From positions 61,001-125,000 of the forward strand of contig CACAZW010000002.1 of NCBI GenBank assembly GCA_902537055.1: a stretch of 64,000 bases of DNA, written 5' to 3'. This document shows, piece after piece, positions 1-8,554 of the stretch (the stretch's first letter is position 1; each line of letters begins with the position of its first letter). Under the pieces are notes generated by a model. The model had not been told where the DNA came from. It ran no database searches and saw only the letters and a program-made list of their open reading frames with translations. The stretch comes from an uncultured Pelagibacteraceae bacterium (GTDB taxonomy: Bacteria > Pseudomonadota > Alphaproteobacteria > Pelagibacterales > Pelagibacteraceae). The translations under genes were made by a program, and so were the position numbers.

Positions 1-562
1 ATATTTCAGCATATCCACATACAATTTCTCTTTTGGGGAGGGTACGTAGTAAATTAATATCTGAAATTACTAAATCTGGCTGATAAAAACTTCCTATAAG
101 ATTTTTTCCAAATTTATTATTAATACCTGTTTTACCGCCTATAGAAGAGTCGACTTGAGCTAATAAAGTAGAGGGTATGTTAATAAATTTTATTCCTCTT
201 TTAAATGTGCTGGCCGCATATCCAACTACATCTCCTGTAATTCCTCCACCAAATGAAATTATACAGTCTTCTCTATAAAAATTATTTTTAAATAAAACAT
301 TATGTATTTTATCGATACTTAAGTTACTTTTATTTTTCTCATTTGCACTAAAATTTAAAGTATAGATTTCTTGATTCTTTAAATTTCCTAAGAGTATTGT
401 TCTAAATTTTTTTGGTATCTTGCTATCAATTACTATTAAACATTTTGAAAATGATAATTTATTTTTTTTTATAATATTTCTTAATTTTGAAATTATATTG
501 GTACCAATATGAACTTCGTAATTTTTACTTTTAGTTTTAACCTTTATTATTTTTGTTTTCAT
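1..562 (-). CDS. aroB: 3-dehydroquinate synthase, C-terminus beyond left edge
   Basis: Second step of the shikimate pathway: converts DAHP to 3-dehydroquinate, NAD- and metal-dependent, cytosolic. Only the N-terminal part (about 187 residues) is inside the window. Reading the minus strand gives the family signature around residues 100-145: GGGITGDVVGYAAS, then an RG, then STLLAQVDSSIGGKTGIN, which together form the NAD/substrate-binding core. The start is ATG at 562, and the first 26 bases overlap the 3' end of aroK, so the two are probably translationally coupled. The aroK-aroB pair is a standard alphaproteobacterial arrangement. The family call is secure; intactness of the rest cannot be judged here. 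Confidence 0.95.
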   Translation of the reverse strand, partial: MKTKIIKVKTKSKNYEVHIGTNIISKLRNIIKKNKLSFSKCLIVIDSKIPKKFRTILLGNLKNQEIYTLNFSANEKNKSNLSIDKIHNVLFKNNFYREDCIISFGGGITGDVVGYAASTFKRGIKFINIPSTLLAQVDSSIGGKTGINNKFGKNLIGSFYQPDLVISDINLLRTLPKREIVCGYAEI

Positions 563-1061
563 ATTTTTTTATAATTTTATTTGCTATTTCATTTTTATTT
601 AGCAGATCACAATTAATTGTGAAGTCTGCCAAACTATATATTTTAGCTCTTTCATTTATTAGTCTCTCTAGATCTGTTTCACTTAATGTCATGGTTAGAG
701 GTCTTTTTTTGCTACCATTTATTCTTTTAATTATTATATCCTTTTTCCAGTTCAACCAAAAACTAAAAGAACTTTTCTTACATTCTTTCCTAATATTGGT
801 ATTAATATATGCACCTCCACCTAGTGATAAAATTTGTTTTTCACCTTTTAAACATGATAATGTTATTTCTTCTTCACATTCACGGAAGTATTTTTCTCCC
901 TTTTTTTTGAAAATTTCTGCAATTTTCATTTTTTCTTTTTCTTCAATTTTATTATCTATATCAATGAATTTAAGTTTGGTTTGTTTAGAAATCAATTTTC
1001 CTATTAATGTCTTTCCCGAGCCCATCATACCTACTAAAACTAGATTTTTATTTGATTCCAT
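537..1061 (-). CDS. aroK: Shikimate kinase
   Basis: Phosphorylates shikimate with ATP, one step before EPSP synthase (also in this window, aroA at 34054-35379). The 174 residues are normal family length. The Walker A loop GMMGSGKT lies at residues 11-18, the shikimate-binding DID segment near residues 34-36, the FRECEEE segment near 59-65, GGGAY near 82-86, and the lid KRPLT near 119-123. It starts with ATG at 1061 and overlaps the following aroB by 26 bases. It is divergent from the small gene at 1158, leaving a 96-base AT-rich intergenic stretch that must hold both promoters; I could not assign -35/-10 boxes there with confidence. Confidence 0.95.
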   Translation of the reverse strand: MESNKNLVLVGMMGSGKTLIGKLISKQTKLKFIDIDNKIEEKEKMKIAEIFKKKGEKYFRECEEEITLSCLKGEKQILSLGGGAYINTNIRKECKKSSFSFWLNWKKDIIIKRINGSKKRPLTMTLSETDLERLINERAKIYSLADFTINCDLLNKNEIANKIIKKYENKNNKG

Positions 1062-1157
1062 ATATTTCTAAGTTGAAAAAACACAAATATGTCTTATTTT
1101 GATTTTACAAAATTATATGCTTTTAAAACATTATACTACAAAGGAATATAACATAAT

Positions 1158-1298
1158 ATGAAATTTGCAATTAAAGCTGGAATTATTTTTTTTATATTAA
1201 TTTTGTCTATTGTTGTTTTGAGTCAGATTGATTTCCCATCCCCAAACAAAAAAATTGAAGTGATTTTGCCTAATGAAAATTTTAAAACAATTAAGTAA
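1158..1298 (+). CDS. Small membrane-anchored peptide, 46 aa
   Basis: A 46-codon frame opens with ATG at 1158 behind a purine-rich AAGGAAT stretch. It encodes a short basic N-terminus, a hydrophobic segment of about 17 residues (roughly residues 9-25) and a polar tail containing FPSPNKKIEVILPNE. That layout fits a single-pass inner-membrane or exported mini-protein. The frame overlaps the following large gene by 26 bases in a different phase, as expected for translational coupling. No function is recognised. The ATG/SD arrangement and hydrophobic segment argue that it is real, but its length makes chance possible; conservation of the P-x-P-x-K-K-x-E tail in related genomes would settle it. Confidence 0.55.
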   Translation: MKFAIKAGIIFFILILSIVVLSQIDFPSPNKKIEVILPNENFKTIK

Positions 1299-3012
1299 GA
1301 TAATTTTCAAGATAACCTTAATCTTATTTTTTTATAATTGTTCTTTTGCAAATGAACCAATCGATATCTGGAAAATTGAAAAAAAAGACATTATTAATAA
1401 AGAAAAATCAACCTCAAACATAAACGTAAGTAATAATCTGAATACTAATACAACCTTATCAGTTCAATCTAATTCCGAGATAGTAATAAATAAAGAAATC
1501 GAGTCATCCGCTATAAAATTAGCTGGATTATATGATCCTGCACAGAATGGCCTAAAAATTGACATGTGGTCGAACAGTGATGGTGAGTTAATTAAAAGTA
1601 TATTAAATAAAAATTTAAATAGAAATTTATCTGAATTTTCAAAAAAAATATTAGATATAGCTTTACTAACAAATTCATATATTCCTACAAATAATATTAC
1701 TGAAGAGGAATTTTTGGAGTTTAAATTTAATCATTTAATAAACAAAAAAGATTTTGAATTAATTAAAGAATTTTTAATTAATAACTCTGAAGTTTCAAAT
1801 AAAAATAAATTGATTAAATTTTATTCAGAATATTTTCTTTCCAACTCTGAAGTAAAAAAAGCATGCGAAATATTTAATATTAGTGGTGCTATTACTGATA
1901 AGTATTTAAATAATTTTAAAATTTATTGTTTAATTCTAGAAGATAAAAAAGAACAAGCTCAACTACTTTTCGATTTGTCAAAAGAGTTGGATGAGATAGA
2001 CACTTTTTTTGAAAATAAATTTAATATATTAATGGGTTACGCTAGCAAAGATGAAATAATTTCAGACGAAAATATTTTATATTTTCACTTATCTCATAAA
2101 ACAAATAATGATTTTAATTATGAGCCAAAAATGGACTCACCTAGATATATCTGGAGTTATTTGTCATCATCAAATATTCTTAAAAATGCAAATTCCTTTG
2201 ATATTGAAAATCCAGAAGATTTAAGATTATTAGAAAGAGCAACTCACGAAAATGTATTTGAAGAGAGAGAACTACTAGATACATATAAAAAATTTCAATT
2301 TAACATAACACAACTATTAAATGCCAAAGATGCTTATAAGCTACTTCCAGATTATGAGGGCAGAGCTTTATTATATCAAAGATTACTTTTATCTGTTGAT
2401 GTCGAGCAAAGATTAAGTATGACGTCTGAACTATATAAATCTTTCCAAAAAAAAAAATTAGATAATGCGTTTGATAATGAAATTAAAGTAATATTAAAAA
2501 AAATAAAAAAAGATGATGTTCCCTCAAATTTTACTACCTTTTATGAAAATCATACTGACAACAAGTTAAAAAAGGAGAGAAAGATAAAATTTAATAATAA
2601 AAAAATACATCAGTCAAAATTATTAAATTACTTTTTAAATAAAACTAGTTTGCCTAAAGCTGAGAAGGAAACAAACGATATTTTAAAAAAAATTAAAAGA
2701 AACAAAAAATATGTTTTTTCAACAAAAGATATGATTCTTATTGAATCGCTTAAATCAGATGGCGTAAAAATAGATAAAAAATACGCAAACCTTTATGAAT
2801 ACAACTATCAATTTTCCTCTGATATAAAACAAATGCTATCGAATGGAGAGTTAGGCTTATTGTTAATTAAAATAGTAGATATTGTTGGTGAAAGTAACCT
2901 TGAAGATCTAGATATAAACACTGTTAATTTATTAGTTTCAACCATGAATGAGCTAAAAAATGTAGATTTAAGGAATGAAATTCTAATAGAAGTCTTGCCT
3001 TTAAAAGTCTAA
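1273..3012 (+). CDS. Exported alpha-helical protein of unknown function, 579 aa
   Basis: The N-terminus has a basic start, a hydrophobic stretch (residues about 9-23) and a plausible signal-peptidase site after CSFA (near residue 26), so the product is probably periplasmic. Most of the mature part reads as alternating amphipathic helices rich in Lys, Asn, Leu and Glu, suggestive of a helical-repeat (TPR-like) scaffold, though no clean repeat register is visible by eye. A notable island near residues 84-103 reads AGLYDPAQNGLKIDMWSNSD and is unusually rich in Gly, Asp and Trp. I think similar islands occur in uncharacterised alphaproteobacterial proteins but cannot confirm it here. It precedes def by 14 bases. 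Function unknown. Confidence 0.8.
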   Translation: MKILKQLSKIIFKITLILFFYNCSFANEPIDIWKIEKKDIINKEKSTSNINVSNNLNTNTTLSVQSNSEIVINKEIESSAIKLAGLYDPAQNGLKIDMWSNSDGELIKSILNKNLNRNLSEFSKKILDIALLTNSYIPTNNITEEEFLEFKFNHLINKKDFELIKEFLINNSEVSNKNKLIKFYSEYFLSNSEVKKACEIFNISGAITDKYLNNFKIYCLILEDKKEQAQLLFDLSKELDEIDTFFENKFNILMGYASKDEIISDENILYFHLSHKTNNDFNYEPKMDSPRYIWSYLSSSNILKNANSFDIENPEDLRLLERATHENVFEERELLDTYKKFQFNITQLLNAKDAYKLLPDYEGRALLYQRLLLSVDVEQRLSMTSELYKSFQKKKLDNAFDNEIKVILKKIKKDDVPSNFTTFYENHTDNKLKKERKIKFNNKKIHQSKLLNYFLNKTSLPKAEKETNDILKKIKRNKKYVFSTKDMILIESLKSDGVKIDKKYANLYEYNYQFSSDIKQMLSNGELGLLLIKIVDIVGESNLEDLDINTVNLLVSTMNELKNVDLRNEILIEVLPLKV

Positions 3013-3026
3013 ATAATAAATAAACT

Positions 3027-3548
3027 ATGTCAGTAAAAGAACTAATCACTGTACCTGATGATATTCTTAGAAAAAAATCTGAGCCTTTAGATAAGGTTGA
3101 TGCTAATGAAAAAAAACTCATAAAAGATTTGTTTGAAACTATGTACCATCATAATGGTATAGGTTTAGCAGCTGTTCAAGTTGGAATACTTAAAAGAGTA
3201 GTTGTTTTAGATGTGTCAAAAAATGAAAATGAAAAAAAACCTTTATGCTTTATTAATCCACAAATAAAAACTTTAAGTGAAAAAATGTCTACATATGAGG
3301 AAGGTTGTTTATCAATACCTAATACCTTTATTGAGATAGAAAGACCAGAAATTTGTACCGTATCTTATATAGATGAAGATGGTGATAAGAAAGAAATGGA
3401 ATGCGATGGACTACTCTCAACATGTTTACAACATGAAATAAATCATCTAGATGGAAAACTAATTATTGATTATTTATCTAAAATCAAAAAAGATTTAATA
3501 ATAAAAAAATTGTCTAAACAAAAGACCTCTAATAGAGTTGTTGTTTAA
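3027..3548 (+). CDS. def: Peptide deformylase
   Basis: Removes the formyl group from the N-terminal methionine of nascent proteins. All three family motifs are present: GIGLAAVQ at residues 44-51, EEGCLS at 91-96 (the Cys is a metal ligand) and HEINH at 136-140 (two His ligands and the catalytic Glu). Length 173 is typical. The stop codon abuts the ATG of fmt with no spacer, so the enzyme that removes formyl groups and the one that adds them (fmt) are made together, the usual def-fmt operon. ATG start at 3027, 14 bases after the upstream gene. Confidence 0.97.
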   Translation: MSVKELITVPDDILRKKSEPLDKVDANEKKLIKDLFETMYHHNGIGLAAVQVGILKRVVVLDVSKNENEKKPLCFINPQIKTLSEKMSTYEEGCLSIPNTFIEIERPEICTVSYIDEDGDKKEMECDGLLSTCLQHEINHLDGKLIIDYLSKIKKDLIIKKLSKQKTSNRVVV

Positions 3549-4463
3549 ATGTCAAATATTGTATTCATGGGTACGCCACAGTTTGCTGTGCCTATTCTAA
3601 AAAAAATTAATCAAAAATATAAAATTAACTGTGTATTTACGCAGCCTCCAAGTAAATCAAATAGAGGTCAAAAGTTTACGAAATCACCAATTCATAAATG
3701 TGCAGAGGAACTTAATCTAGAAATTAAAACTCCAAAAAAAACTGATGAAGAATTTGAATATCTTAAAGAATTAAATTTAGATCTTGTAATTGTTGTTGCA
3801 TACGGACAGTTAATTTCAAAAAAAATTCTTGATTTGAGTAAAAAAGGGTTTTTGAATATTCATGCTTCATTATTACCAAAATGGAGAGGGGCGGCACCAA
3901 TTCAAAGATCAATTTTAAACAATGAAAAAAAAACTGGTATATCATTTATGAAAATCGATGAAAAATTAGATTCTGGACCAGTATGTAATAAATATTCAAT
4001 AGATATTCTTGACCGAGATAATGCAGAAAATTTGTCTGAAAAATTATCTTATTTGAGCACAGAAAAAATTTTAGAAAATATGCAAAATGTTTTAGAAGGA
4101 GAGGCAATATTTAAAGAGCAAGATCATGCAAAAGCTACATACGCAAATAAAATTAAAAAAATAGAGGGAAAGATAGATTGGAATAATAGTGCTAGTAAAA
4201 TAATTGCTCAAATAAATGGATTATATCCAAAACCTGGTGCATGGTTTCAGCTTAACAACAAAAGATATAAAATATTAAAAGCCAAATTTAACAAGCAGTC
4301 AGCAATAATCGGTGAAGTAATCGACGAACAAATGACAATAGCATGTGGTGAAAATTCAATAAATATTATTGAGATACAAAAAGAGGGCAAGAATCCTCAA
4401 TCGATTAAGGAATTTTTATTAGGGAATAAGGTTAGAAAAGGAACAATAATTACAAGTGAATAG
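3549..4463 (+). CDS. fmt: Methionyl-tRNA formyltransferase
   Basis: Transfers a formyl group from 10-formyl-THF to Met-tRNA(fMet) for translation initiation. The N-terminal catalytic domain shows FMGTPQFAVPIL at residues 5-16, and the catalytic HASLLPKWRGAAPIQ begins at His 105, with the conserved downstream Asp in KIDEKLDSGP. The C-terminal tRNA-binding OB-fold domain follows from about residue 205. Length 304 is normal. ATG directly follows the def stop codon, and the 3' end overlaps the GTG start of truA by 8 bases, so def-fmt-truA form a tight operon. Confidence 0.97.
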   Translation: MSNIVFMGTPQFAVPILKKINQKYKINCVFTQPPSKSNRGQKFTKSPIHKCAEELNLEIKTPKKTDEEFEYLKELNLDLVIVVAYGQLISKKILDLSKKGFLNIHASLLPKWRGAAPIQRSILNNEKKTGISFMKIDEKLDSGPVCNKYSIDILDRDNAENLSEKLSYLSTEKILENMQNVLEGEAIFKEQDHAKATYANKIKKIEGKIDWNNSASKIIAQINGLYPKPGAWFQLNNKRYKILKAKFNKQSAIIGEVIDEQMTIACGENSINIIEIQKEGKNPQSIKEFLLGNKVRKGTIITSE

Positions 4464-5196
4464 ATATCAGATTCTAATAGAATACGAAGGCACTTTATAC
4501 AATGGTTGGCAAATTCAAAAAAAAGGTAAGTCAATACAGGAAAATGTTGAGATTATCTTATCTAAACTATTAAAAGAAAAAATAAAAATTTATGGGTCTG
4601 GACGAACAGATACAGGAGTTCATGCTAAAGAGCAATCAGCTCACTTTGATACTACAAACAAAATTATTCAAAAAGATAAATTATTGAATTCACTAAACTT
4701 CTTTTTAAATAAAAAAAAAATATCTATTTTAAAAATAAAGAAAAAAAATAAACTTTTTCATTCAAGATATTCTGCAAAAGAAAGACGGTATACTTACTTA
4801 ATTAGAAATGATGCTTCTCCTTCAGTTATAAATTTTAACAGAGAGTGGCATATTAAAAAAAAAATTGATGTTGAATTGATGAAAAAGGGAGCAAAAAAAT
4901 TAATTGGAACTCATGATTTTTCAACTTTTAGAGCATCTAATTGTGCTGCAAAAAGTCCGGTAAGAACCATGAAAAAAGTAAAAATAACCAAAGTTAAAAA
5001 TGTTATAAAAATTGAATTTGTGTCAAAGTCATTTCTTAAGAGTCAAGTTAGATCCATGGTTGGTTCACTCAAATACCTTGGTGAAAATAAATGGAACTTA
5101 AAAAAATTTACCAGTATCTTTAAATCAAAATCTAGAAAAAATTGTGCTCCTATTGCTCCTGCACATGGCTTATATCTTGAGAAAATTATTTATTAG
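4456..5196 (+). CDS. truA: tRNA pseudouridine(38-40) synthase
   Basis: Isomerises U38-40 in the anticodon arm of many tRNAs. The catalytic Asp lies in GSGRTDTGVHA (Asp 52), followed by an RRYTYLI strand near residue 111, a HDFSTFRAS segment near 154 and the closing FLKSQVRSMVGSL motif near 190. The start is GTG at 4456, inside the end of fmt; the N-terminus NRYQILIEYEGTLYNGWQ matches the family beginning, which supports that start. Length 246 is typical. The 3' end overlaps the convergent SET-domain gene by 11 bases, so no terminator hairpin fits between them. Confidence 0.95.
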   Translation: MNRYQILIEYEGTLYNGWQIQKKGKSIQENVEIILSKLLKEKIKIYGSGRTDTGVHAKEQSAHFDTTNKIIQKDKLLNSLNFFLNKKKISILKIKKKNKLFHSRYSAKERRYTYLIRNDASPSVINFNREWHIKKKIDVELMKKGAKKLIGTHDFSTFRASNCAAKSPVRTMKKVKITKVKNVIKIEFVSKSFLKSQVRSMVGSLKYLGENKWNLKKFTSIFKSKSRKNCAPIAPAHGLYLEKIIY

Positions 5197-5647
5197 AATT
5201 CTTTTTTTTCTTTTTTATTCTCCATCTTGATCCTTCTCTAACTATATAACCACAACAATTTTTGGAACCACACTTACAAGGAAAATCCTTATAGTTTTCA
5301 TCAAAACTAAACCCATAATCATAAGTTAGTTCCTCATTTTTATTTATATCTTTAATGGAACTTATCCATAATTTTAAACCTTTGCCTTCAACTTCGCAGT
5401 TTGGATCACAAGAGTGATTAATAAGTCTTGCAGTATTGTAAGCAAAATCACCGTCTAAATCATATCTATTATTTAAGTTAAAAAGATAAATCGCTTTATC
5501 ATTATCAAATTTTGGATTATTTTCGGTCTGTTTTTTTGTAATTATTTTACCTGTGTAGTAAATAATCTTAGTTCCTTTTTTTATATTTTTAGATGCAAAT
5601 AGTCCCCTGTTATCAATATTTGATGATTTTTGTTTGTATAGTTTCAT
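5186..5647 (-). CDS. SET-domain protein-lysine methyltransferase
   Basis: A compact 153-residue protein that is essentially one SET domain plus a post-SET zinc motif. Visible motifs: NRGLFASK (13-20, SAM-pocket start), the NHSCDPNC pseudoknot motif (77-84), ELTYDYG (106-112, catalytic Tyr) and CKCG followed by CC (124-132), matching the post-SET Zn-Cys signature. By family it should transfer methyl groups from SAM to protein lysines; the substrate is unknown. It is the last gene of the long minus-strand unit, 2 bases after a histone-deacetylase-like gene, which is a suggestive pairing. The C-terminus is Lys-rich. Family call secure, target unknown. Confidence 0.93.
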   Translation of the reverse strand: MKLYKQKSSNIDNRGLFASKNIKKGTKIIYYTGKIITKKQTENNPKFDNDKAIYLFNLNNRYDLDGDFAYNTARLINHSCDPNCEVEGKGLKLWISSIKDINKNEELTYDYGFSFDENYKDFPCKCGSKNCCGYIVREGSRWRIKKKKKNSNK

Positions 5648-5649
5648 GA

Positions 5650-6579
5650 TTATTTATTTTCTGACTCGATTAATGCATTTACATGATAATTAGCGCTTTC
5701 AGCAAGTGCTTTCAGGTCGTATCCACCTTCTAATAAAGATACTACTTTTCCGTTAGTAAATTTATTAGTGGCTTTTAGTGTTCTTCTTGTTATTTCATAA
5801 AAATCTTTGGATGAAAGTTCAAATTGAGCTAATGGATCGTTTTTGTGGGCATCAAAGCCAGCAGAAAAGATTAGGTAGTCAGGCTTATATTCAATTAACC
5901 TATCTAAAACTCTATCATAAGCATTAAAATACTTTTCAGAATTTGTACCTGCAGGAAGAGGTATATTAAGAGAATTATTATACTTTCCCTTGTCTTTTTC
6001 TGAGCCACCACCTGGATAAAATGGATATTGATGTGTTGATATATAAAGTGAATTTTTGTTGTCATACATTACATCATAATTTCCATTTCCCCAATGAACA
6101 TCAAAATCTACACATGCAATTCTTTTATACTTATATTTTTTTTTTAAATAATTAACTGCAACACCTGCATTAGAAATACAACAGAAGCCCATTGATTTAT
6201 TTTTTTCGGCATGGTGTCCTGGCGGTCGCACAACACAAAATGCATTTTTATATTTTTTATTTTCAATTCCATCTATTGCGCTTATAGCTGATCCTGCAGC
6301 CTGAAATACTGCATCCTTACTTCCAGGCGATACAACTGTATCACCATCTAAAAAATTTAAGCCACTTTTAGGAAATGAGTCTTTTAAATTATTAATATAA
6401 TCTTCAGAATGTGTCATATTAAGAATATCATTAGGAACAACATCTGGCTTATCCCAAAGCAGTTCTTTATTTTTTTTTAAAGTATCAATTATTGAAATTA
6501 CTCTCTTCGGTTGCTCTGGATGACCATCGCCTGTTATATGTTTTTCTGAAGAATCAGATGTTATAATTGCAGTTTTCAA
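5650..6579 (-). CDS. Histone-deacetylase-family zinc amidohydrolase
   Basis: Member of the arginase/HDAC fold family, which includes acetoin-utilisation AcuC, acetylpolyamine amidohydrolases and class II HDACs. Motifs: GDGHPEQPKRV (17-27), VRPPGHHAE (117-124, active-site His pair), VDFDVHWGNG (157-166, metal ligands Asp and His), SAGFDAHKNDP (239-249, metal Asp) and EGGYD near 289. Length 309 is typical of bacterial class II-like HDACs. The only sensible start is TTG at 6579, overlapping the dapE stop; the conserved region begins within 15 residues of it. Neighbours are dapE upstream and the SET gene downstream. The substrate (acetyl-lysine, acetylpolyamine or other) cannot be read from sequence. 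Confidence 0.92.
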   Translation of the reverse strand: MKTAIITSDSSEKHITGDGHPEQPKRVISIIDTLKKNKELLWDKPDVVPNDILNMTHSEDYINNLKDSFPKSGLNFLDGDTVVSPGSKDAVFQAAGSAISAIDGIENKKYKNAFCVVRPPGHHAEKNKSMGFCCISNAGVAVNYLKKKYKYKRIACVDFDVHWGNGNYDVMYDNKNSLYISTHQYPFYPGGGSEKDKGKYNNSLNIPLPAGTNSEKYFNAYDRVLDRLIEYKPDYLIFSAGFDAHKNDPLAQFELSSKDFYEITRRTLKATNKFTNGKVVSLLEGGYDLKALAESANYHVNALIESENK

Positions 6580-7718
6580 GTGAAGTAATTGTGTAAGATG
6601 TTCTTATAAATCTTAGTTAACTTTTTTAAATCTGAGATCGATGTTCTTTCATTAACCATATGAATAGTATTATTTCTTAACCCAAGCTCAAGACGTGGTA
6701 TCGAACCTAAAAATCTGCTGTCACTAGTGCCACCTCTACAATTTAATTTTGCATTGTTCCCTGTAACTTTTTTTACAACTTTTTTTACCATATAAATTTC
6801 TTTATTTGGCTCTGTGTAAAATGCTTCTCCACTTACTTTATAATCTATTTTGGTTTTGCAATTTTCTTTTTTTGCAACTGCATTAATAATTTTACTAAGT
6901 TTTTTTTTCAAAGATGTCGATTTATAAGTTGAATTAAATCTAACATTAAATTTAGCATTTGCAGATTGTGGGACTACATTTTCAGATATATTATCCACAT
7001 TCATTTTTGTAAATTCCAAATTTGATGGTGGCATATACTTTGTCCCTTTGTCTAGCTGAACACTTTTCAGTTTAGATACTATTTTAGCTAGAGCAGTACA
7101 TGGATTTATATATGTCCCATAAAATGCTGAGTGTCCGCTTTTTCCATATACTGTTACTGTCCCATTCATAGAACCTCTTCTTCCAATCCTGATTTCGTCT
7201 CCAACTGATTTATTTGATGACGGTTCGCCTACTACCGAAAAATCAATTTTTTCTTTTTTTTTCTTTAAATATTTCATAACGGCTGGACAACCATGGCCTG
7301 TAGTTTCTTCATCTGCCGTAATTATTATTGATATAGAACCTTTAAATTTTTTATTTTTAATAAAATTACTTACAGCACTTATCCAACATGCAACACTACC
7401 TTTCATATCCTGGGATCCTCTGCCATATAAATATCCTTTTTTTACAACTGCTTTAAATGGCGGAAACTCCCAATTATTGAGGTTAGCAACAACATCTGTA
7501 TGACCCAAATAATTAATGTTAGGTTTTGATTTACCAAATTTTGCATATAAATTTAATGCTGGTTTAGCACCTGTCCCTTTTGATTTAATTATATGACATT
7601 TAAAACCTATTGATGAGAGTTTCCTTGAAAGGAAATTCATAATACCCTTATCTTCTGTTTTAATTGTTTGAAATTTTATTAGCTCCTGAGCTAACTTTAA
7701 TTCATTATAAGTTTTCAT
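6576..7718 (-). CDS. dapE: Succinyl-diaminopimelate desuccinylase
   Basis: Hydrolyses N-succinyl-LL-diaminopimelate to LL-DAP and succinate in the lysine/peptidoglycan pathway; di-zinc M20 peptidase fold. Motifs: NYLGHTDVV (69-77, metal His and catalytic Asp), YGRGSQDMKGSVAC near 93-106 (bridging Asp), ITADEETTGHG near 132-142 (catalytic Glu) and a C-terminal GGTSDSRF near residue 330. Length 380 is standard. ATG start at 7718 lies 4 bases after dapD, so the two consecutive succinylase-branch enzymes are adjacent; the stop overlaps the next gene's TTG start. Confidence 0.96.
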   Translation of the reverse strand: MKTYNELKLAQELIKFQTIKTEDKGIMNFLSRKLSSIGFKCHIIKSKGTGAKPALNLYAKFGKSKPNINYLGHTDVVANLNNWEFPPFKAVVKKGYLYGRGSQDMKGSVACWISAVSNFIKNKKFKGSISIIITADEETTGHGCPAVMKYLKKKKEKIDFSVVGEPSSNKSVGDEIRIGRRGSMNGTVTVYGKSGHSAFYGTYINPCTALAKIVSKLKSVQLDKGTKYMPPSNLEFTKMNVDNISENVVPQSANAKFNVRFNSTYKSTSLKKKLSKIINAVAKKENCKTKIDYKVSGEAFYTEPNKEIYMVKKVVKKVTGNNAKLNCRGGTSDSRFLGSIPRLELGLRNNTIHMVNERTSISDLKKLTKIYKNILHNYFT

Positions 7719-7722
7719 TAGT

Positions 7723-8550
7723 TTATTCTCTTAAAAGATCGTTAACAGATGTCTTTGATCTAGTTTTTTCATCAACTTGTTTAATTATTACTGCACAATA
7801 TAAAGATGGTGCTTGTGGATTGTTTTTATCTGGTAAGGATCCTGGAACTACCACTGAGTAAGGTGGAATTTTTCCATAAGTTATTTCACCAGTTTTTCTA
7901 TTAACAATTTTTGTTGATTGTCCAATATACATTCCCATACTTAGAACAGAGCCTTCTCCAACTATTACACCTTCTACTACTTCTGACATTGCTCCTAAGA
8001 AAACATTATCTTCAATAATTGTTGGTAATGCTTGGGCTGGTTCTAATACTCCACCAACCCCAGTTCCGGCCGAGATATGACAATTTTTTCCAATCTGACA
8101 ACAACTTCCTGCACGACTAAATGTATCCATCATAGTACCTTCATCTATGTACGCTCCAATATTTACATAACATGGCATAAGAACAGCATTTTTTGCAACA
8201 AAGGAACCACGTCTTGCTGCTGTGTTGGGAACCATTCTGAACCCAGCTTTTTCAAAATCTTCATTCGTCCAGCCAGCAGTTTTACCTTTTAATAAGTGAC
8301 TTTTATCTCTCCATGTTGAATATGGCCCCGCCATGATATCCATTCCATGCATTCGAAAACTTAACATGATAGCTTTTTTTAGATGTTGATGAGTAACCCA
8401 TTCACCATTGATCTTTTCAGCCACTCTTGCTTTTCCACTGTCTAGATCATCAATAATTTGATTAACAGCATCCTTTAAAGATTTATCTGAATTTTGGTTT
8501 ACTTTATCTTTATTTTCCCAAGCTTCATTTATAATTTTTTCAATACTCAT
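7723..8550 (-). CDS. dapD: Tetrahydrodipicolinate N-succinyltransferase
   Basis: Adds succinyl from succinyl-CoA to tetrahydrodipicolinate, committing to the succinylase route of lysine/DAP synthesis. The central part is a left-handed beta-helix of hexapeptide repeats, visible as short (I/V/A)-x-x-G-x-x units from about residue 105 to 225, with RRGSFVAKNAVLMPCYVNIG near 113-132 and GTMMDTF near 137. Length 275 matches the family. ATG at 8550. It sits between a HAD phosphatase gene (4 bases upstream) and dapE (4 bases downstream). Confidence 0.96.
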   Translation of the reverse strand: MSIEKIINEAWENKDKVNQNSDKSLKDAVNQIIDDLDSGKARVAEKINGEWVTHQHLKKAIMLSFRMHGMDIMAGPYSTWRDKSHLLKGKTAGWTNEDFEKAGFRMVPNTAARRGSFVAKNAVLMPCYVNIGAYIDEGTMMDTFSRAGSCCQIGKNCHISAGTGVGGVLEPAQALPTIIEDNVFLGAMSEVVEGVIVGEGSVLSMGMYIGQSTKIVNRKTGEITYGKIPPYSVVVPGSLPDKNNPQAPSLYCAVIIKQVDEKTRSKTSVNDLLRE

Positions 8551-8554
8551 AATT

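Noticed and set aside
553-1071. 172-codon plus-strand frame opposite aroK
   Set aside because: Mirror frame of aroK; its hydrophobic composition comes from the complement of Lys/Asn-rich codons.
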